Source: Luteimonas marina | GTDB taxonomy: Bacteria > Pseudomonadota > Gammaproteobacteria > Xanthomonadales > Xanthomonadaceae | DNA: 64,000 nucleotides | Assembly: GCF_007859325.1 (NCBI RefSeq) | Contig: NZ_VOHK01000001.1 | Span: 744,001-808,000 of the forward strand | Direction of reading: 5' to 3' | In this document: positions 22,568-31,831 of the stretch, one piece after another | Layout: every line of letters begins with the position of its first letter | How positions within the stretch are numbered: the first letter of the stretch is position 1 | Made by a program: the position numbers and the translations under genes | The notes under the pieces: model-generated | The model's input: only the letters and a program-made list of their open reading frames with translations | The model's database searches: none | Told to the model about the DNA's origin: nothing

Positions 22568-23434
22568 CTATGGGAGGTCCACGGCCGCCTCGGCGGCTTC
22601 CAGCGTGTTCTGCATCAGCGTGGCCACGGTCATCGGCCCCACCCCGCCCGGGACCGGGGTGATCCAGCTGGCGCGCCGGGCCGCGGCCTCGAACTCGACG
22701 TCGCCGGTCAGGCGGCCGTCGTCGAGCCGGTTGATGCCGACGTCGATCACCACCGCGCCCGGCTTGACCCAGTCGCCGGGGATCAGGCCCGGCCGGCCCA
22801 CGGCAACCACGAGGATGTCGGCCTCGCCCACGTGCCGCCGCAGCACGTCCTTCGGCGTGAACTTGTGGCAACTGGTGACCGTGCAGCCGGCGATCAGCAG
22901 CTCCAGCGCCATCGGCCGGCCGACGTGGTTGCTGACGCCGACGATGGTCGCGCTCTGCCCGCGCACCGGCCGGTCGGTGTAGGCCAACAGCGTGGTGATG
23001 CCGCGCGGCGTGCACGGACGCAGGCCGAACTGGCGCAGTGCGAGGTGGCCGACGTTCTCGGGATGGAAGCCGTCGACGTCCTTGCGCGGGTCGATGCGGT
23101 GGATCAGCCGCGTGGCGTCGGGGATGCCGGGCAGCGGCAGCTGCACGAGGATGCCGTGCACGGCCGGATCGGCGTTGAGCCGGTCGATCAGCGCCAGCAG
23201 CTCGGCTTCGGACGTGCCCGCGGGCAGGTCGAAGTCGAAGGCGTGGATGCCCACCTTTTCCGCGGCCCGGCGCTTGTTGCGCACGTACGACTGCGAGGCG
23301 GGATCGCTGCCGACCAGCACCACGGCCAGCCCGGGCCGCGGCAGTCCCGCGGCCAGGCGCGCGTCGACCCGCAGGCGCAGTTCGTCGAGCAGGGAATCGG
23401 CGATGCGCTTGCCGTCGAGGATGCGTGCGGTCAT
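22568..23434 (-). CDS. folD: Methylenetetrahydrofolate dehydrogenase/cyclohydrolase FolD
   Basis: A 288-residue bifunctional enzyme interconverting 5,10-methylene-, methenyl- and 10-formyl-tetrahydrofolate with NADP. The catalytic Lys is in [14 protein letters not shown] (about residue 54), and folate-site motifs are VQLPLPG and DVDGFHP. The NADP fold is [13 protein letters not shown], and the family signature near the C-terminus is [14 protein letters not shown]. Length agrees with E. coli FolD. It lies 120 bases upstream of guaB on the same strand, linking one-carbon supply and purine synthesis. Confidence 0.97.
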   Translation of the reverse strand: MTARILDGKRIADSLLDELRLRVDARLAAGLPRPGLAVVLVGSDPASQSYVRNKRRAAEKVGIHAFDFDLPAGTSEAELLALIDRLNADPAVHGILVQLPLPGIPDATRLIHRIDPRKDVDGFHPENVGHLALRQFGLRPCTPRGITTLLAYTDRPVRGQSATIVGVSNHVGRPMALELLIAGCTVTSCHKFTPKDVLRRHVGEADILVVAVGRPGLIPGDWVKPGAVVIDVGINRLDDGRLTGDVEFEAAARRASWITPVPGGVGPMTVATLMQNTLEAAEAAVDLP

Positions 23435-23505
23435 GCGGCGTGGATGGCGGAATCGGGAACGCGTATTGTCTCACGACCCCGCCGCGCGCCGCCAAGGAGC
23501 GAGCC

Positions 23506-23817
23506 ATGACGCACGATGACGATCCCGAAACCCCGCACATCGAGGCCGCCGTGTTCCGTCGCCTTCGCGACCACCTGCTGCGGCAGCGGCCGGACGTGCA
23601 GAACATCGACCTGATGATCCTGGCCGGCTTCTGCCGCAACTGCCTGTCCGACTGGTACCGCGAAGCGGCCGACGCGCGCGGCATCACGATGACCAGGGAC
23701 GAGGCGCGCGAGGCCGTGTACGGTGAACCCTTCGCCGACTGGAAGGCGAAGCACCAGCGCGAGGCGACGCCGGAACAGCTGGCGGCGTTCGAGGCCGCCC
23801 GCCGGCGCCACGGCTGA
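23506..23817 (+). CDS. DUF1244 family protein
   Basis: A 103-residue soluble helical protein of family DUF1244. Conserved features are HIEAAVFRRLRDHL, VQNIDLMILAGFCRNCLSDWY with a CRNC cysteine pair, and EAREAVYGEPFADWKAKHQ. AAGGAG precedes the ATG. The stop overlaps the next gene start (TGATG), indicating coupling to the alpha/beta hydrolase. The function of the family is not established. Confidence 0.9.
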   Translation: MTHDDDPETPHIEAAVFRRLRDHLLRQRPDVQNIDLMILAGFCRNCLSDWYREAADARGITMTRDEAREAVYGEPFADWKAKHQREATPEQLAAFEAARRRHG

Positions 23818-24584
23818 TGCGCAGGATGCTGGCGACGCTGGCGATCGTGCTGGTGCTGGCCTACGCCACGCTGTGCGCCCTGCTGTTCCTCGCCCAGCGC
23901 AAGATGATCTACCTGCCCGAGTACACGCGCACGGCGCGTGACGGCACCGACTATGCGCTGGCCCGCGACGGCATCGAACTGCGCGGCTGGATCGTCAATC
24001 CGGGACAGGACTCGGCGATCGTGTACTTCGGCGGCAACGGCGAATCGGTGCAGGCGAACCGCGACGATTTCGCGCGCTGGTTCCCGCGGCGCACGGTCTA
24101 CCTGCTCGCCTACCGCGGCTACGGCGCCAGCGATGGTGCGCCGTCGGGCGATGCCCTGCTCGATGACGCGCTGGCCTTCTTCGACGACGTGCAGACGCGG
24201 CATCCCGACCGGCCGGTGTCGGCGATCGGGCGCAGCCTCGGCAGCGGCATCGCCAGCCACGTCGCGGCGCAGCGCCCGGTGGACCGGCTGGCCCTGGTCA
24301 CGCCGTTCGACAGCCTTGCCAACGTCGCCCAGTCACACTATCGCTGGCTGCCCGTGCGCTGGCTGCTGCGCGATCGCTATCCTTCGGTGGACTTCCTGCG
24401 CGCGTACCGCGGGCCGGTGCTGATGCTGCGCGCCGGGCGCGACGAGGTGATCCCGCCCGCGAACACCGACGCGCTGGAGCGCAGCCTGCCGCGGGCGCAC
24501 GTCGTCGCGATCGACGAGGCCGGGCACAACGACATCCAGGCCTTCCCCGCCTACGGCGAGGCGCTTGCGGCGTTCCTGCAGTAG
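23817..24584 (+). CDS. Alpha/beta hydrolase with N-terminal membrane anchor
   Basis: A 255-residue alpha/beta hydrolase of the BEM46/YfhR-like group. Residues 4-24 form a hydrophobic signal anchor, so the catalytic domain is likely periplasmic. The nucleophile elbow is GRSLGSG (Ser near 143). The acid is Asp in RAGRDEVIPP (near 210) and the catalytic His lies in EAGHNDI (near 238). Substrate is unknown. It is translationally coupled to the DUF1244 gene by a one-base stop/start overlap. Confidence 0.87.
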   Translation: MRRMLATLAIVLVLAYATLCALLFLAQRKMIYLPEYTRTARDGTDYALARDGIELRGWIVNPGQDSAIVYFGGNGESVQANRDDFARWFPRRTVYLLAYRGYGASDGAPSGDALLDDALAFFDDVQTRHPDRPVSAIGRSLGSGIASHVAAQRPVDRLALVTPFDSLANVAQSHYRWLPVRWLLRDRYPSVDFLRAYRGPVLMLRAGRDEVIPPANTDALERSLPRAHVVAIDEAGHNDIQAFPAYGEALAAFLQ

Positions 24585-24626
24585 GCAACGCCGACGGGAT
24601 GACAGCCGAAAGCAGTTCGCCCGGGC

Positions 24627-25565
24627 TCAGGGCGCCGCGGCGCGCGCACCTTCGGCCCAAGCCACCCGCGTCCCCGGCGGCGGCGCGGCCAGCGCCACGA
24701 GCTCATGCTCCGGCCTCAGCTGCAGCAGCACCGCCCAGTCCTGGCGGCTGGCGTTGCACGCGGCCTGCGCGTCCGGCGAGCACTCGACGTCGCCCGGCGC
24801 CCGCGTCGGCAGGCCCTCGAAGCGTCCGTCCGGGGCCAGCCGCAGCAGGCGCATGGTGACGCCGTCGACCACGTTGCCGCCGACCAGGTAGGCGACGTGT
24901 CCATCCGCCGTATCGGCGCCGACCACGATGTCGCAGTGCATGTCGAGCCCGGCATCGCTGCCCGCGATCCGCGCGCCCAGTCCATCGAAGCCGAACGTTC
25001 GCGACGGCACCCGCACGTAGCACAGCAGGTCGCCCTGCGCGGCTGCCGTGGTGGCCGGGTCAGCAAAGCGCCAGGCGCTGGCCTGCGGCGCGCGATAGGC
25101 CTGGCGCACGTAGCGCACGTGGCTGGGCGAACTGCTGAAACCCGGGATCCGCGCCGTCCGCATCACCCAGGAGATGAAAGCCGCCGACCACGGCGTATCG
25201 ACCACGAACATCCGGCACGATGACGGCCCCGACGCGCACTGGCCGGAACCGCCCGCGCTGCCCAGCAGGCCGCTGCCACGCCAGTAGTCGACCACGCGCT
25301 GCCACGCGACCTGCCCGTTCGCCAGCGGCGAGGCCTCGGCCTCGCGCACGCGCGTACCGGCGATGCGGCCGTCGGCGTCGACGAACGGCCGGTACCAGAG
25401 CCGATGTTCCTCGCAGGCGGCCGCGGCGATGCGCACGGCCGGCGACGGCGACGCGGTCTGGCCACGCAGCGACGGACAGGGATCCGCCGCGGCCGCGGGC
25501 CAGGCCCAGGCGAGGAGCGCCGCCAGCAGGCCGCAGCGCAGGAACAGAAACAGAGGCATCGACAT
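24627..25565 (-). CDS. DUF2272 secreted protein, copy 1
   Basis: A 312-residue exported protein. The start at 25565 places a signal peptide (MSMPLFLFLRCGLLAALLAWAWPAAAAD) at the N-terminus; the frame continues 38 codons upstream without homology. The DUF2272 core includes AAAACEEHRLWYRPF, FVVDTPWSAAFISWVM, a GDLLCYVR segment, MHCDIVVG and YLVGGNVVDGVTMRLLRL. The invariant Asp, Ser and His suggest a CHAP/NlpC-like peptidase or amidase fold, but that is inference. Six or more Cys residues suit the periplasm. A paralogue lies immediately upstream on the same strand. Confidence 0.82.
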   Translation of the reverse strand: MSMPLFLFLRCGLLAALLAWAWPAAAADPCPSLRGQTASPSPAVRIAAAACEEHRLWYRPFVDADGRIAGTRVREAEASPLANGQVAWQRVVDYWRGSGLLGSAGGSGQCASGPSSCRMFVVDTPWSAAFISWVMRTARIPGFSSSPSHVRYVRQAYRAPQASAWRFADPATTAAAQGDLLCYVRVPSRTFGFDGLGARIAGSDAGLDMHCDIVVGADTADGHVAYLVGGNVVDGVTMRLLRLAPDGRFEGLPTRAPGDVECSPDAQAACNASRQDWAVLLQLRPEHELVALAAPPPGTRVAWAEGARAAAP

Positions 25566-25702
25566 CGCAACCACCGTGCTCCAGGACGATGGACGGTCTA
25601 TCGACGAAGCGGGCGCGGACGGGACATCCGCCGGCGCGTAGAACGGCGCGCGACTCCCGGCGCGGTGACGCCAGAGCATTTTCGACTCGGATGTTGACGT
25701 TT

Positions 25703-25792
25703 CCGTCGTCCCCGCGAAGGCGGGGACCCAGTGCCTTTGCTGTTGATTTCAAAGACAAAGACGCTGGATCCCCGCCTTCGCGGGGACGACGG
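25703..25792. repeat. Intergenic inverted repeat, family B (CGTCGTCCCCGCGAAGGCGG)
   Basis: Arms of about 28 bp, CGTCGTCCCCGCGAAGGCGG and inverse, flank a centre of about 34 bases containing GTGCCTTTGC and its partial inverse. It separates the two DUF2272 paralogues. Confidence 0.95.
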
Positions 25793-25819
25793 ATATGTGA
25801 GCGCTTGCGCCAAAACGCT

Positions 25820-26920
25820 CTAGCGTGGCCGCGGCGGAGCCGGGCAGCGCGGCAAGCCGACTTCCGGATCGCAGTGGTTGCAACACCGGGGCGCTGCCTG
25901 CGTCGGCGCCCCGCTCGGCGCGGCGGGACCGCCCTGCCCTCCGGCCGGCACCCAAGCCTGCGGCTGCGACGGGCTTCCCGCCGGCAGCTGCAACTGCGGC
26001 GACGGCGCCATCGGCAGGGCGGGCCGCAGCGCGGCGAGTTCGTCCGCCGGCCTCAGCTGCAGCAGCACCGACCAGTCCTGGCGGTTGAGGTCGCAGGCGT
26101 AGGGGCTTTCGGGCGTGCATTCGGGATCGCTGGCCAGGCGCATCGGCAGTTCGTCGAAACGATCACCGGGCGTCAGCCGCAGGCGGCGCATGGTCACGCT
26201 GTCGAAGACGTTGCCGCCGACGAGATAGGCGCTGCGTGCGCCGTCGCTGCCCACGTCGATGCCCGCCACCACGTCGCAGTGCATCGCCAACCCCGGCTCG
26301 TTGCCGCTCAGCAGCGTCGCCAGTTCGCCGAAGCCGTAGGTGCGCGCGGTGCCGCGCACGTTGCACAGCAGGTCGCCGCGCTGCACCCGGGCGGCCAGCG
26401 GGTTGGCCACGCGGTAGGGATTGGCCAGCGGCTCGCGGTAGGCGCGCCGCACGTAGGTCAGGTGGCTGGCCGAACCGTCGAATCCCGGCACCGCGGCCCG
26501 GCGCATGACCCAGGACAGGAACGCCGCCGACCACGGCGTGTCCACCACGAAGGCGCGGCACGAGGGCATCGGCGGCCCGCCGTAGGCGCAATCGCCCCCG
26601 CCCGCCTGCCAGAGCAGGCCGCTGTCGCGCCAGTATTCGATCACGCGCTGCCACGCCGGCTGGCCGTTGGCCAGCTTCGCGCGCTCGGCCTCGCGCACCC
26701 GCATCGAACCGATGCGGCCATCGGCCTCGATGAAGGGGCGGTACCAGAGGCGATGCTCCTCGCAGGCGGCCGCGGCGATCCGGGTCGAAGCGTCGGGTGC
26801 CTGGATGGCCGAGGCGGGCAGCTTCAGGCAGGGATCGGCGGCAGCGGCCTTCGCAGGGAGCAGCAGGCCGCAGGCCAGCAGGAGCAGGCAGGCGGCGATA
26901 CGCGGGAACGGGCTGTGCAT
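25820..26920 (-). CDS. DUF2272 secreted protein, copy 2
   Basis: A 366-residue paralogue of the gene at 24627, with the same core: AAAACEEHRLWYRPF, FVVDTPWSAAFLSWVM, GDLLCNVR, MHCDVVAG, YLVGGNVFDSVTMRRLRL and NRQDWSVLLQLRP. The signal peptide is MHSPFPRIAACLLLLACGLLLPAKAAAAD. It differs by a longer C-terminal tail of about 75 residues rich in Pro, Ala and Gln, ending with clustered cysteines (CCNHC and later C). Start 26920 was chosen to place the signal peptide; ATG 26929 is also possible. A tandem duplication is likely. Confidence 0.82.
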   Translation of the reverse strand: MHSPFPRIAACLLLLACGLLLPAKAAAADPCLKLPASAIQAPDASTRIAAAACEEHRLWYRPFIEADGRIGSMRVREAERAKLANGQPAWQRVIEYWRDSGLLWQAGGGDCAYGGPPMPSCRAFVVDTPWSAAFLSWVMRRAAVPGFDGSASHLTYVRRAYREPLANPYRVANPLAARVQRGDLLCNVRGTARTYGFGELATLLSGNEPGLAMHCDVVAGIDVGSDGARSAYLVGGNVFDSVTMRRLRLTPGDRFDELPMRLASDPECTPESPYACDLNRQDWSVLLQLRPADELAALRPALPMAPSPQLQLPAGSPSQPQAWVPAGGQGGPAAPSGAPTQAAPRCCNHCDPEVGLPRCPAPPRPR

Positions 26921-27001
26921 GGCGGGCATCCGGCTCGTCGGCAAGGCAGCCGCGGGTTCATCGCGGCCGGAGGGCTTGCGCCGACCGCCCCCTTGCCTTC
27001 C

Positions 27002-28129
27002 TCAGCCTGCGCAGAACGCAGCGTAGTCGATGTAACCCGGAAATGGCGCGCCCGGCGCGCACAGCGGGCAGTCGGGATCCGGCGACAGCCGGGTTTCGCG
27101 GAAGCGCATCGCCAGCGCGTCGAAATGCAGCAGGCGGCCGGCCAGCGGCTCGCCGATGTGCAGCAGCAGCTTGATCGCCTCGGTCGCCTGCAGCAGGCCG
27201 ATCACGCCCGGCAGCACGCCGAGCACCCCGACCTCGCTGCAGTTTGGCGCGGCCTCGGGCGGCGGCGGCTCCGGGAACAAGCAGCGGTAGCACGGCGCCC
27301 TGCCGCGCTGGCGCCCGGCGTCGAACACGCTCACCTGCCCCTCGAAACGATGCACCGCGCCGTAGACCAGCGGCTTGCCCAGGTGCACGCAGGCGTCGTT
27401 GAGCAGGTAGCGCACGGGGAAGTTGTCGCCGCCGTCGACCACCACGTCCGCATCCGCGATCAATCGCTCGACGTTGTCGGAGGTCAGGCGCTCGGCGATC
27501 CCCTCGATGCTCACGCGCGGGTTCAGCGCCGAGAGCCGGGTCTGCGCCGAATCCACCTTCGGTACGCCGGTGTCGGCGTCGGTGTGCAGGATCTGGCGCT
27601 GCAGGTTGCTGCGGTCGACCACGTCGTCGTCCACCAGCCGCAGGCTGCCGACGCCCGCGGCGGCGAGGTAGAACGCCGCCGGCGAACCGAGCCCGCCCGC
27701 ACCGACGACCACCACGCTCGCCGTTTCCAGCCGGCGCTGCCCGCGGGCACCGATCTCGGGCAGCCGCAGGTGGCGCGAATAGCGCTCGTGGAAATCCTCG
27801 TCGACCTTGCCCGCGGGACGGGTGAGCGGGAATCCCTCCGCCTGCCACATCACCGTGCCGCCGCGCACCGAGGTGACGCGTGGGTATCCCTGCCGCTGCA
27901 GTTGCTCCGCGGCCAGCATCGAACGGCCGCCGCTCTGGCAGATCAGCAGGACGTCGGTGTCGCGTTCGGAGATGAAGCGGTGCGGCGCGGCCTCCAGCTC
28001 GGCGCGGGCGACGCCGATCGCGCCCTGCGCCATGCCCAGCTCGCGCTCGTGTTCCTCGCGCACGTCGACCAGCAGCGCGCCCTGCTCGATCCGGAAGCTC
28101 GCTTCCCGCGGGGTGATCTCCTTCGCCAT
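27002..28129 (-). CDS. moeB: Molybdopterin-synthase adenylyltransferase MoeB with N-terminal rhodanese domain
   Basis: A 375-residue two-domain protein. Residues 1-105 are a rhodanese domain with active-loop Cys in LLICQSGGRS. Residues 120-375 are a ThiF/MoeB E1-like domain with nucleotide motif VVGAGGLGSPAAFYLAAAGVG, an arginine finger region (RSNLQRQ), DGGDNFPVRYLLNDAC, and zinc cysteines CYRC and CPLC. It adenylates the C-terminal Gly of MoaD so that sulfur can be transferred; the fused rhodanese probably supplies the persulfide. In eukaryotic MOCS3 the rhodanese is C-terminal. The moeA and mobA genes follow upstream on the same strand, consistent with molybdenum cofactor synthesis. Confidence 0.9.
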   Translation of the reverse strand: MAKEITPREASFRIEQGALLVDVREEHERELGMAQGAIGVARAELEAAPHRFISERDTDVLLICQSGGRSMLAAEQLQRQGYPRVTSVRGGTVMWQAEGFPLTRPAGKVDEDFHERYSRHLRLPEIGARGQRRLETASVVVVGAGGLGSPAAFYLAAAGVGSLRLVDDDVVDRSNLQRQILHTDADTGVPKVDSAQTRLSALNPRVSIEGIAERLTSDNVERLIADADVVVDGGDNFPVRYLLNDACVHLGKPLVYGAVHRFEGQVSVFDAGRQRGRAPCYRCLFPEPPPPEAAPNCSEVGVLGVLPGVIGLLQATEAIKLLLHIGEPLAGRLLHFDALAMRFRETRLSPDPDCPLCAPGAPFPGYIDYAAFCAG

Positions 28130-28280
28130 GCGCGGATTATCGCGCCGACGGTGGCGGCAGGGGTGAATCGGTCCGGATGGATGGCCGCTTGGGCCGGGCG
28201 GACGGATCGTGGCTGCATCGGACGGGTCGGATTTCCTTCCTTCCGGGCTTCGGCGGGTCCGTCGCGCAGAAGATTTTCCC

Positions 28281-28309
28281 TGTCATCCCTCGCTACGCTC
28301 GGGATGACA
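28281..28309. repeat. Shortened family A repeat
   Basis: The 29 bases begin TGTCATCC, continue CTCGCTACG, and end CTCGGGATGACA, so both outer ends of a family A element are present with most of one arm and the centre deleted. It lies between moeA and moeB. Confidence 0.8.
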
Positions 28310-28358
28310 CCTGTTTGACATCGCGTCGGCTGGCACTGCCCGGCGTCGGGTTGCCGCT

Positions 28359-29588
28359 TCAGTACGGCACCACCTCGACCACGCTGCCCGCCGGATAGTC
28401 CCGCGCCCCTTCCTCCAGCACAATCAGCGCGTCGGCATCGGCCGCCGCCCGCATCCGGTGCGAACCGTCGGCGGGATCGGGTTCGACATGGAGCATGCCG
28501 CCATCGTCGCTGGCCAGCCGGCCGCGCAGGAACTCGAGCCGCTCGTGCGCCTTGCGCCAGGGCGCCGACAGCCGTGCGCGCCAGGACTTGCGCACCACCC
28601 TGCCCTGCAGGCCATCCAGCAGCGGCCGCGCCAGCGCGAGCCACGTCGCCAGCACCGAGACCGGATTGCCGGGCAGGCACAGGAACAGCGCCGGCCCCAG
28701 CGTCCCGCCATCGGCGAACAGCGCCGGCATGCCGGGCCGCATCCGCACCTTCCAGAAGTGCACCCGGCCACGACGCTGCAGCAGCGCCGGCAGGTGGTCC
28801 TTCTCGCCCGCCGACACGCCGCCGCAGGTCAGGACCAGGTCGAAGGCCTCGCCGGCGTGGCGCAGCGCCGATTCGATCGCGGCCGGATCGTCGGGCAGCG
28901 TCGGCCAGGCGACCGGTTCGAGGCCGTCCGCGCGCAGCAGGCCCATCAGCAGTTCGCGGTTGGAGTTGTAGATCTGCCCGTGCGCCAGCGGCAGGCCGGG
29001 CTCGACCAGTTCGTCGCCGGTCGAGAACACCGCCACCGTCGGGCGCCGCGCCACGTCGACGCCGGCGATGCCCTGCGAGGCGAGCAGCGCGATGCGCGCC
29101 GGCGACAGCGCGTCGCCGGCGGCGGCCAGCAGGTCGCCCTCGCCCACGTCCTCGCCGCGCCGGCGCACGTGCCGTCCGGCCGACGGTGCGTGGAGGATGC
29201 GCACGCGGTCGCCTTCGAGCGCGGTGTCCTCCTTCATCACCACGGTGTCGGTGCCCTCCGGCAGGGGCGCGCCGGTGGTGATGCGCACGCATTCGCCGGG
29301 ATTCACCGGCGGTGCGATCGCGCCGCCCGCGAACTGCTCGCCGCGCAGCACGAGCACGGTTTCGCCATCGGTGGCGAGATCGGCGTGGCGCAGGGCGAAG
29401 CCATCCATCGCCGAGTTGTCGAAGGCCGGCATCGGCATGTGCGCGACCGTCTCGCCGGCCAGCACGCGGCCGTGGGCGCGCGCGAGCGCGAGGTGCTCGA
29501 CGGGCATCCGGCGTTCGCTCGCCACGCGCGCGAGGATGTCGCGGGCTTGTGCGTAGGCGATGCGTGTCGGGAAGGCGTCCGCGTTCAT
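28359..29588 (-). CDS. moeA: Molybdopterin molybdotransferase MoeA
   Basis: A 409-residue enzyme inserting molybdate into adenylylated molybdopterin. It has MPAFDNSAMDGFAL (conserved Asp-Asn-Ser-Ala-Met-Asp-Gly), the ITTGAPLPEGTDTVV segment, the MoCF-binding domain with STGDELVEPG and TCGGVSAGEKD, and LPGNPVS near 300. A C-terminal domain IV follows. Length matches E. coli MoeA (411). The ATG at 29588 lies 4 bases after the mobA stop, so the two are co-transcribed; an upstream open stretch in this frame overlaps mobA and is ignored. Confidence 0.95.
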   Translation of the reverse strand: MNADAFPTRIAYAQARDILARVASERRMPVEHLALARAHGRVLAGETVAHMPMPAFDNSAMDGFALRHADLATDGETVLVLRGEQFAGGAIAPPVNPGECVRITTGAPLPEGTDTVVMKEDTALEGDRVRILHAPSAGRHVRRRGEDVGEGDLLAAAGDALSPARIALLASQGIAGVDVARRPTVAVFSTGDELVEPGLPLAHGQIYNSNRELLMGLLRADGLEPVAWPTLPDDPAAIESALRHAGEAFDLVLTCGGVSAGEKDHLPALLQRRGRVHFWKVRMRPGMPALFADGGTLGPALFLCLPGNPVSVLATWLALARPLLDGLQGRVVRKSWRARLSAPWRKAHERLEFLRGRLASDDGGMLHVEPDPADGSHRMRAAADADALIVLEEGARDYPAGSVVEVVPY

Positions 29589-29592
29589 GGCG

Positions 29593-30189
29593 TCAGTGCA
29601 TATCGATGCCGGCAGCCGCAAGGTCTTCCGGCGTGTTGAGGTTGCCGAAGCGTACCCCCTCGAAGCGCACCACGCGCATGCCGAGCCGCGCCTGCAGCGC
29701 GTGCACCGCGAATGCGTTCGTCGCAAGCGCTGCGGCGACGGCCTCGCGCAGCGCGTCGACCCGCCACAGCGCCACCAGCGGCTGCAGGCCGTCGTCGTCC
29801 TGCGCCGAGGCGCCATGATCCGAGCGCTGCGTCACCAGCATGCGCAGGACGCAGTCGTTCGCATCGACCACGTCGACCGGCAGGGTGAACAGCCACGGCG
29901 TGCGGCAGGCGGCGGCCAGCGCGTCGAGACCGGAGAGCGGTCCGGCGTCGGCGATCCGGTCCGGGACGGAAGTGAGGCCGAGCGCTGCATGGCGCGACAG
30001 TTCGCGATTGGCGCTGACCAGCACGGCGCCCGTCTCGACGCCGAAACGGGTGGCGATGCGCTGCACCTGCGGCACGCCGCCGCGCACCAGCCAGGCCTTG
30101 TCGCGCCCGCCCAGGCGCGTGGCGCGCCCGCCGGCGAGGATGCCGAGGGTGAGGTCGTCGGATGCGATGCCGGGGGCGGGAGGGGGCAT
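29593..30189 (-). CDS. mobA: Molybdenum cofactor guanylyltransferase MobA
   Basis: A 198-residue nucleotidyltransferase that attaches GMP to the cofactor. It carries the GTP-binding signature ILAGGRATRLGGRDKAWL near the N-terminus, and PVDVVDAN in place of the more usual LPxDxP metal site. A C-terminal NLNTPEDL follows. The start at ATG 30189 (MPPPAPGIASDDLTLGILAGG) puts the signature near the N-terminus as expected; the frame upstream is repeat-like DNA. It is directly upstream of moeA. Confidence 0.92.
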   Translation of the reverse strand: MPPPAPGIASDDLTLGILAGGRATRLGGRDKAWLVRGGVPQVQRIATRFGVETGAVLVSANRELSRHAALGLTSVPDRIADAGPLSGLDALAAACRTPWLFTLPVDVVDANDCVLRMLVTQRSDHGASAQDDDGLQPLVALWRVDALREAVAAALATNAFAVHALQARLGMRVVRFEGVRFGNLNTPEDLAAAGIDMH

Positions 30190-30257
30190 GGAGGTTCGTG
30201 GCTTGTGGTTCGTAGTGGGTAGCCGACGCTGCCGGGATAGCCACCAACCACCCACTG

Positions 30258-31658
30258 TCATCCCTTGCGCTTGACGTGCCGGATCAGCCGCTTCTTCTTC
30301 GCGACCTGGCGCTCGCTCAGCACGTTCTTCTTGTCCTTGTAGGGATTGTCGCCTTCCTTGAACACGAAGCGCACCGGCGTGCCGACCAGCTTGAAGCGCT
30401 TGCGGAAGAAGTTCTCGAGGTAGCGCGTGTAGGTCGCCGACAGCGTGCGCAGGCGCGTGCCGTGCACGATGAAGGTCGGCGGGTTCTCGCCGCCCGGGTG
30501 GGCGAAGCGCAGCTTGGCGACGTGCCCGCGCACGACCGGCGGCGGGCTGGCCTCGTAGGCGATCTCAAGCGCGCGGGTGACTTCGGCGGTACTGAACTGC
30601 CTGGTCGCCGAGGCATGGGCGCGATGGATCGCGCGGAACAGTTCGCGCAGGCCCGAGCCGTGCTTGGCGCTGATCCGCACCGCCTCGGCCCATTGCACGA
30701 AGGAGAGCTTGCGCGACAGCAGCGCCTCGGTCTGCTCGCGCTGGTAGGCGCTCAGCCCGTCCCACTTGTTGATCGCGACCACCAGCGCGCGGCCGGCGTC
30801 GAGCACCGCGCCGAGCACGCTGGCATCCTGCTCGGTCACGCCTTCGCTGGCGTCGAGCAGGATCACCGCGACCTGGCACTGCTCGATCGCCTGCAGCGTC
30901 TTGACAATCGAGAACTTCTCCACCGCCTCGTCCACCTTCGACTTGCGGCGCAGGCCGGCGGTGTCGATCAGGCGATACCTGCGGCCGTCTCGCTCCAGGT
31001 CGACCGCGATCGAATCGCGGGTGGTGCCCGGCACGTCGGAGGCGATCATCCGCTCCTCGCCGAGGATGCGGTTGACCAAGGTCGATTTGCCCACGTTCGG
31101 GCGGCCGACGAAGGCGATGCGCACGCGCCCGGGATCGTCGTCCAGCGCTTCGGCGCCGCCGTCCTCGGGCAGGCGCTCGAGGAGCGTATCGAGCAGGTCG
31201 TCGATGCCCTGGCGGTGCGCGGACGACACCGCGAAGCTGTCGGCGAAGCCGTAGCGCGCGAATTCGGCCAGCGCGGCGCGGGCGTCGAGGCCGTCGGTCT
31301 TGTTCACCACCAGCAGGACCGGGCGCGCGGTCTTGCGCAGCCAGCGCAGGATCTCGTCGTCGAGCGAGGACGCGCCCTCGCGGCCGTCGACCACGAACAG
31401 GACCAGGTCGGCCTCCTCCGCGGCGGCACGCGCCTGCTTCGCGGTCGCGCCGGCCAGCCCCTCCTCGTCGCCGGCGATGCCGCCGGTATCGACGATCACG
31501 AACGGTCGCTGGCCCTCGAGCCGGCACACGCCGTAGTGGCGGTCGCGGGTGACGCCGGGCTGGTCGTGCACCAGCGCGTCGCGGGTGCGCGTCAACGCGT
31601 TGAACAGCGTCGACTTGCCGACGTTGGGGCGGCCCACGAGGGCGACGGAGGGGAGCAT
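30258..31658 (-). CDS. der: GTPase Der (EngA)
   Basis: A 466-residue essential GTPase acting in 50S ribosome assembly. It has two tandem G domains, each with [10 protein letters not shown]-loops (near residues 8 and 183) plus NKTD and NKWD G4 motifs. A C-terminal KH-like domain ends in a basic tail. Length is normal. It is last in the rlmN-pilF-rodZ-yfgM-bamB-der series. The interval of about 170 bases to bamB is filled by a composite inverted repeat. Confidence 0.97.
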   Translation of the reverse strand: MLPSVALVGRPNVGKSTLFNALTRTRDALVHDQPGVTRDRHYGVCRLEGQRPFVIVDTGGIAGDEEGLAGATAKQARAAAEEADLVLFVVDGREGASSLDDEILRWLRKTARPVLLVVNKTDGLDARAALAEFARYGFADSFAVSSAHRQGIDDLLDTLLERLPEDGGAEALDDDPGRVRIAFVGRPNVGKSTLVNRILGEERMIASDVPGTTRDSIAVDLERDGRRYRLIDTAGLRRKSKVDEAVEKFSIVKTLQAIEQCQVAVILLDASEGVTEQDASVLGAVLDAGRALVVAINKWDGLSAYQREQTEALLSRKLSFVQWAEAVRISAKHGSGLRELFRAIHRAHASATRQFSTAEVTRALEIAYEASPPPVVRGHVAKLRFAHPGGENPPTFIVHGTRLRTLSATYTRYLENFFRKRFKLVGTPVRFVFKEGDNPYKDKKNVLSERQVAKKKRLIRHVKRKG

Positions 31659-31674
31659 GGCTTGGGGGTGGCGA

Positions 31675-31828
31675 GATTAGGGGCTAGGGGCTGGGGGTTA
31701 GAAGCTAGGGGCGGGCCGTCGGGGGAAAGCGTAGCGCGCTGTCATCCCTCGCTGCGCTCGGGATGACGGCCAAGAATTGAGGGCGAGCCGCTCTTTCGCT
31801 AGCCCCTAGCCCCCAGTCCCCAATCCCT
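31675..31828. repeat. Composite nested inverted repeat between bamB and der
   Basis: Outer arms are GGGGCTAGGGGCTGGGGGTT (31680-31699) and an approximate inverse GCTAGCCCCTAGCCCCCAGT at about 31798-31817. Nested inside, at 31740-31767, is a shortened family A repeat (GTCATCC ... GGATGAC). The outer sequence resembles simple text-like repeats seen near other genes here (30188, 56522). Confidence 0.75.
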
Positions 31829-31831
31829 GCC

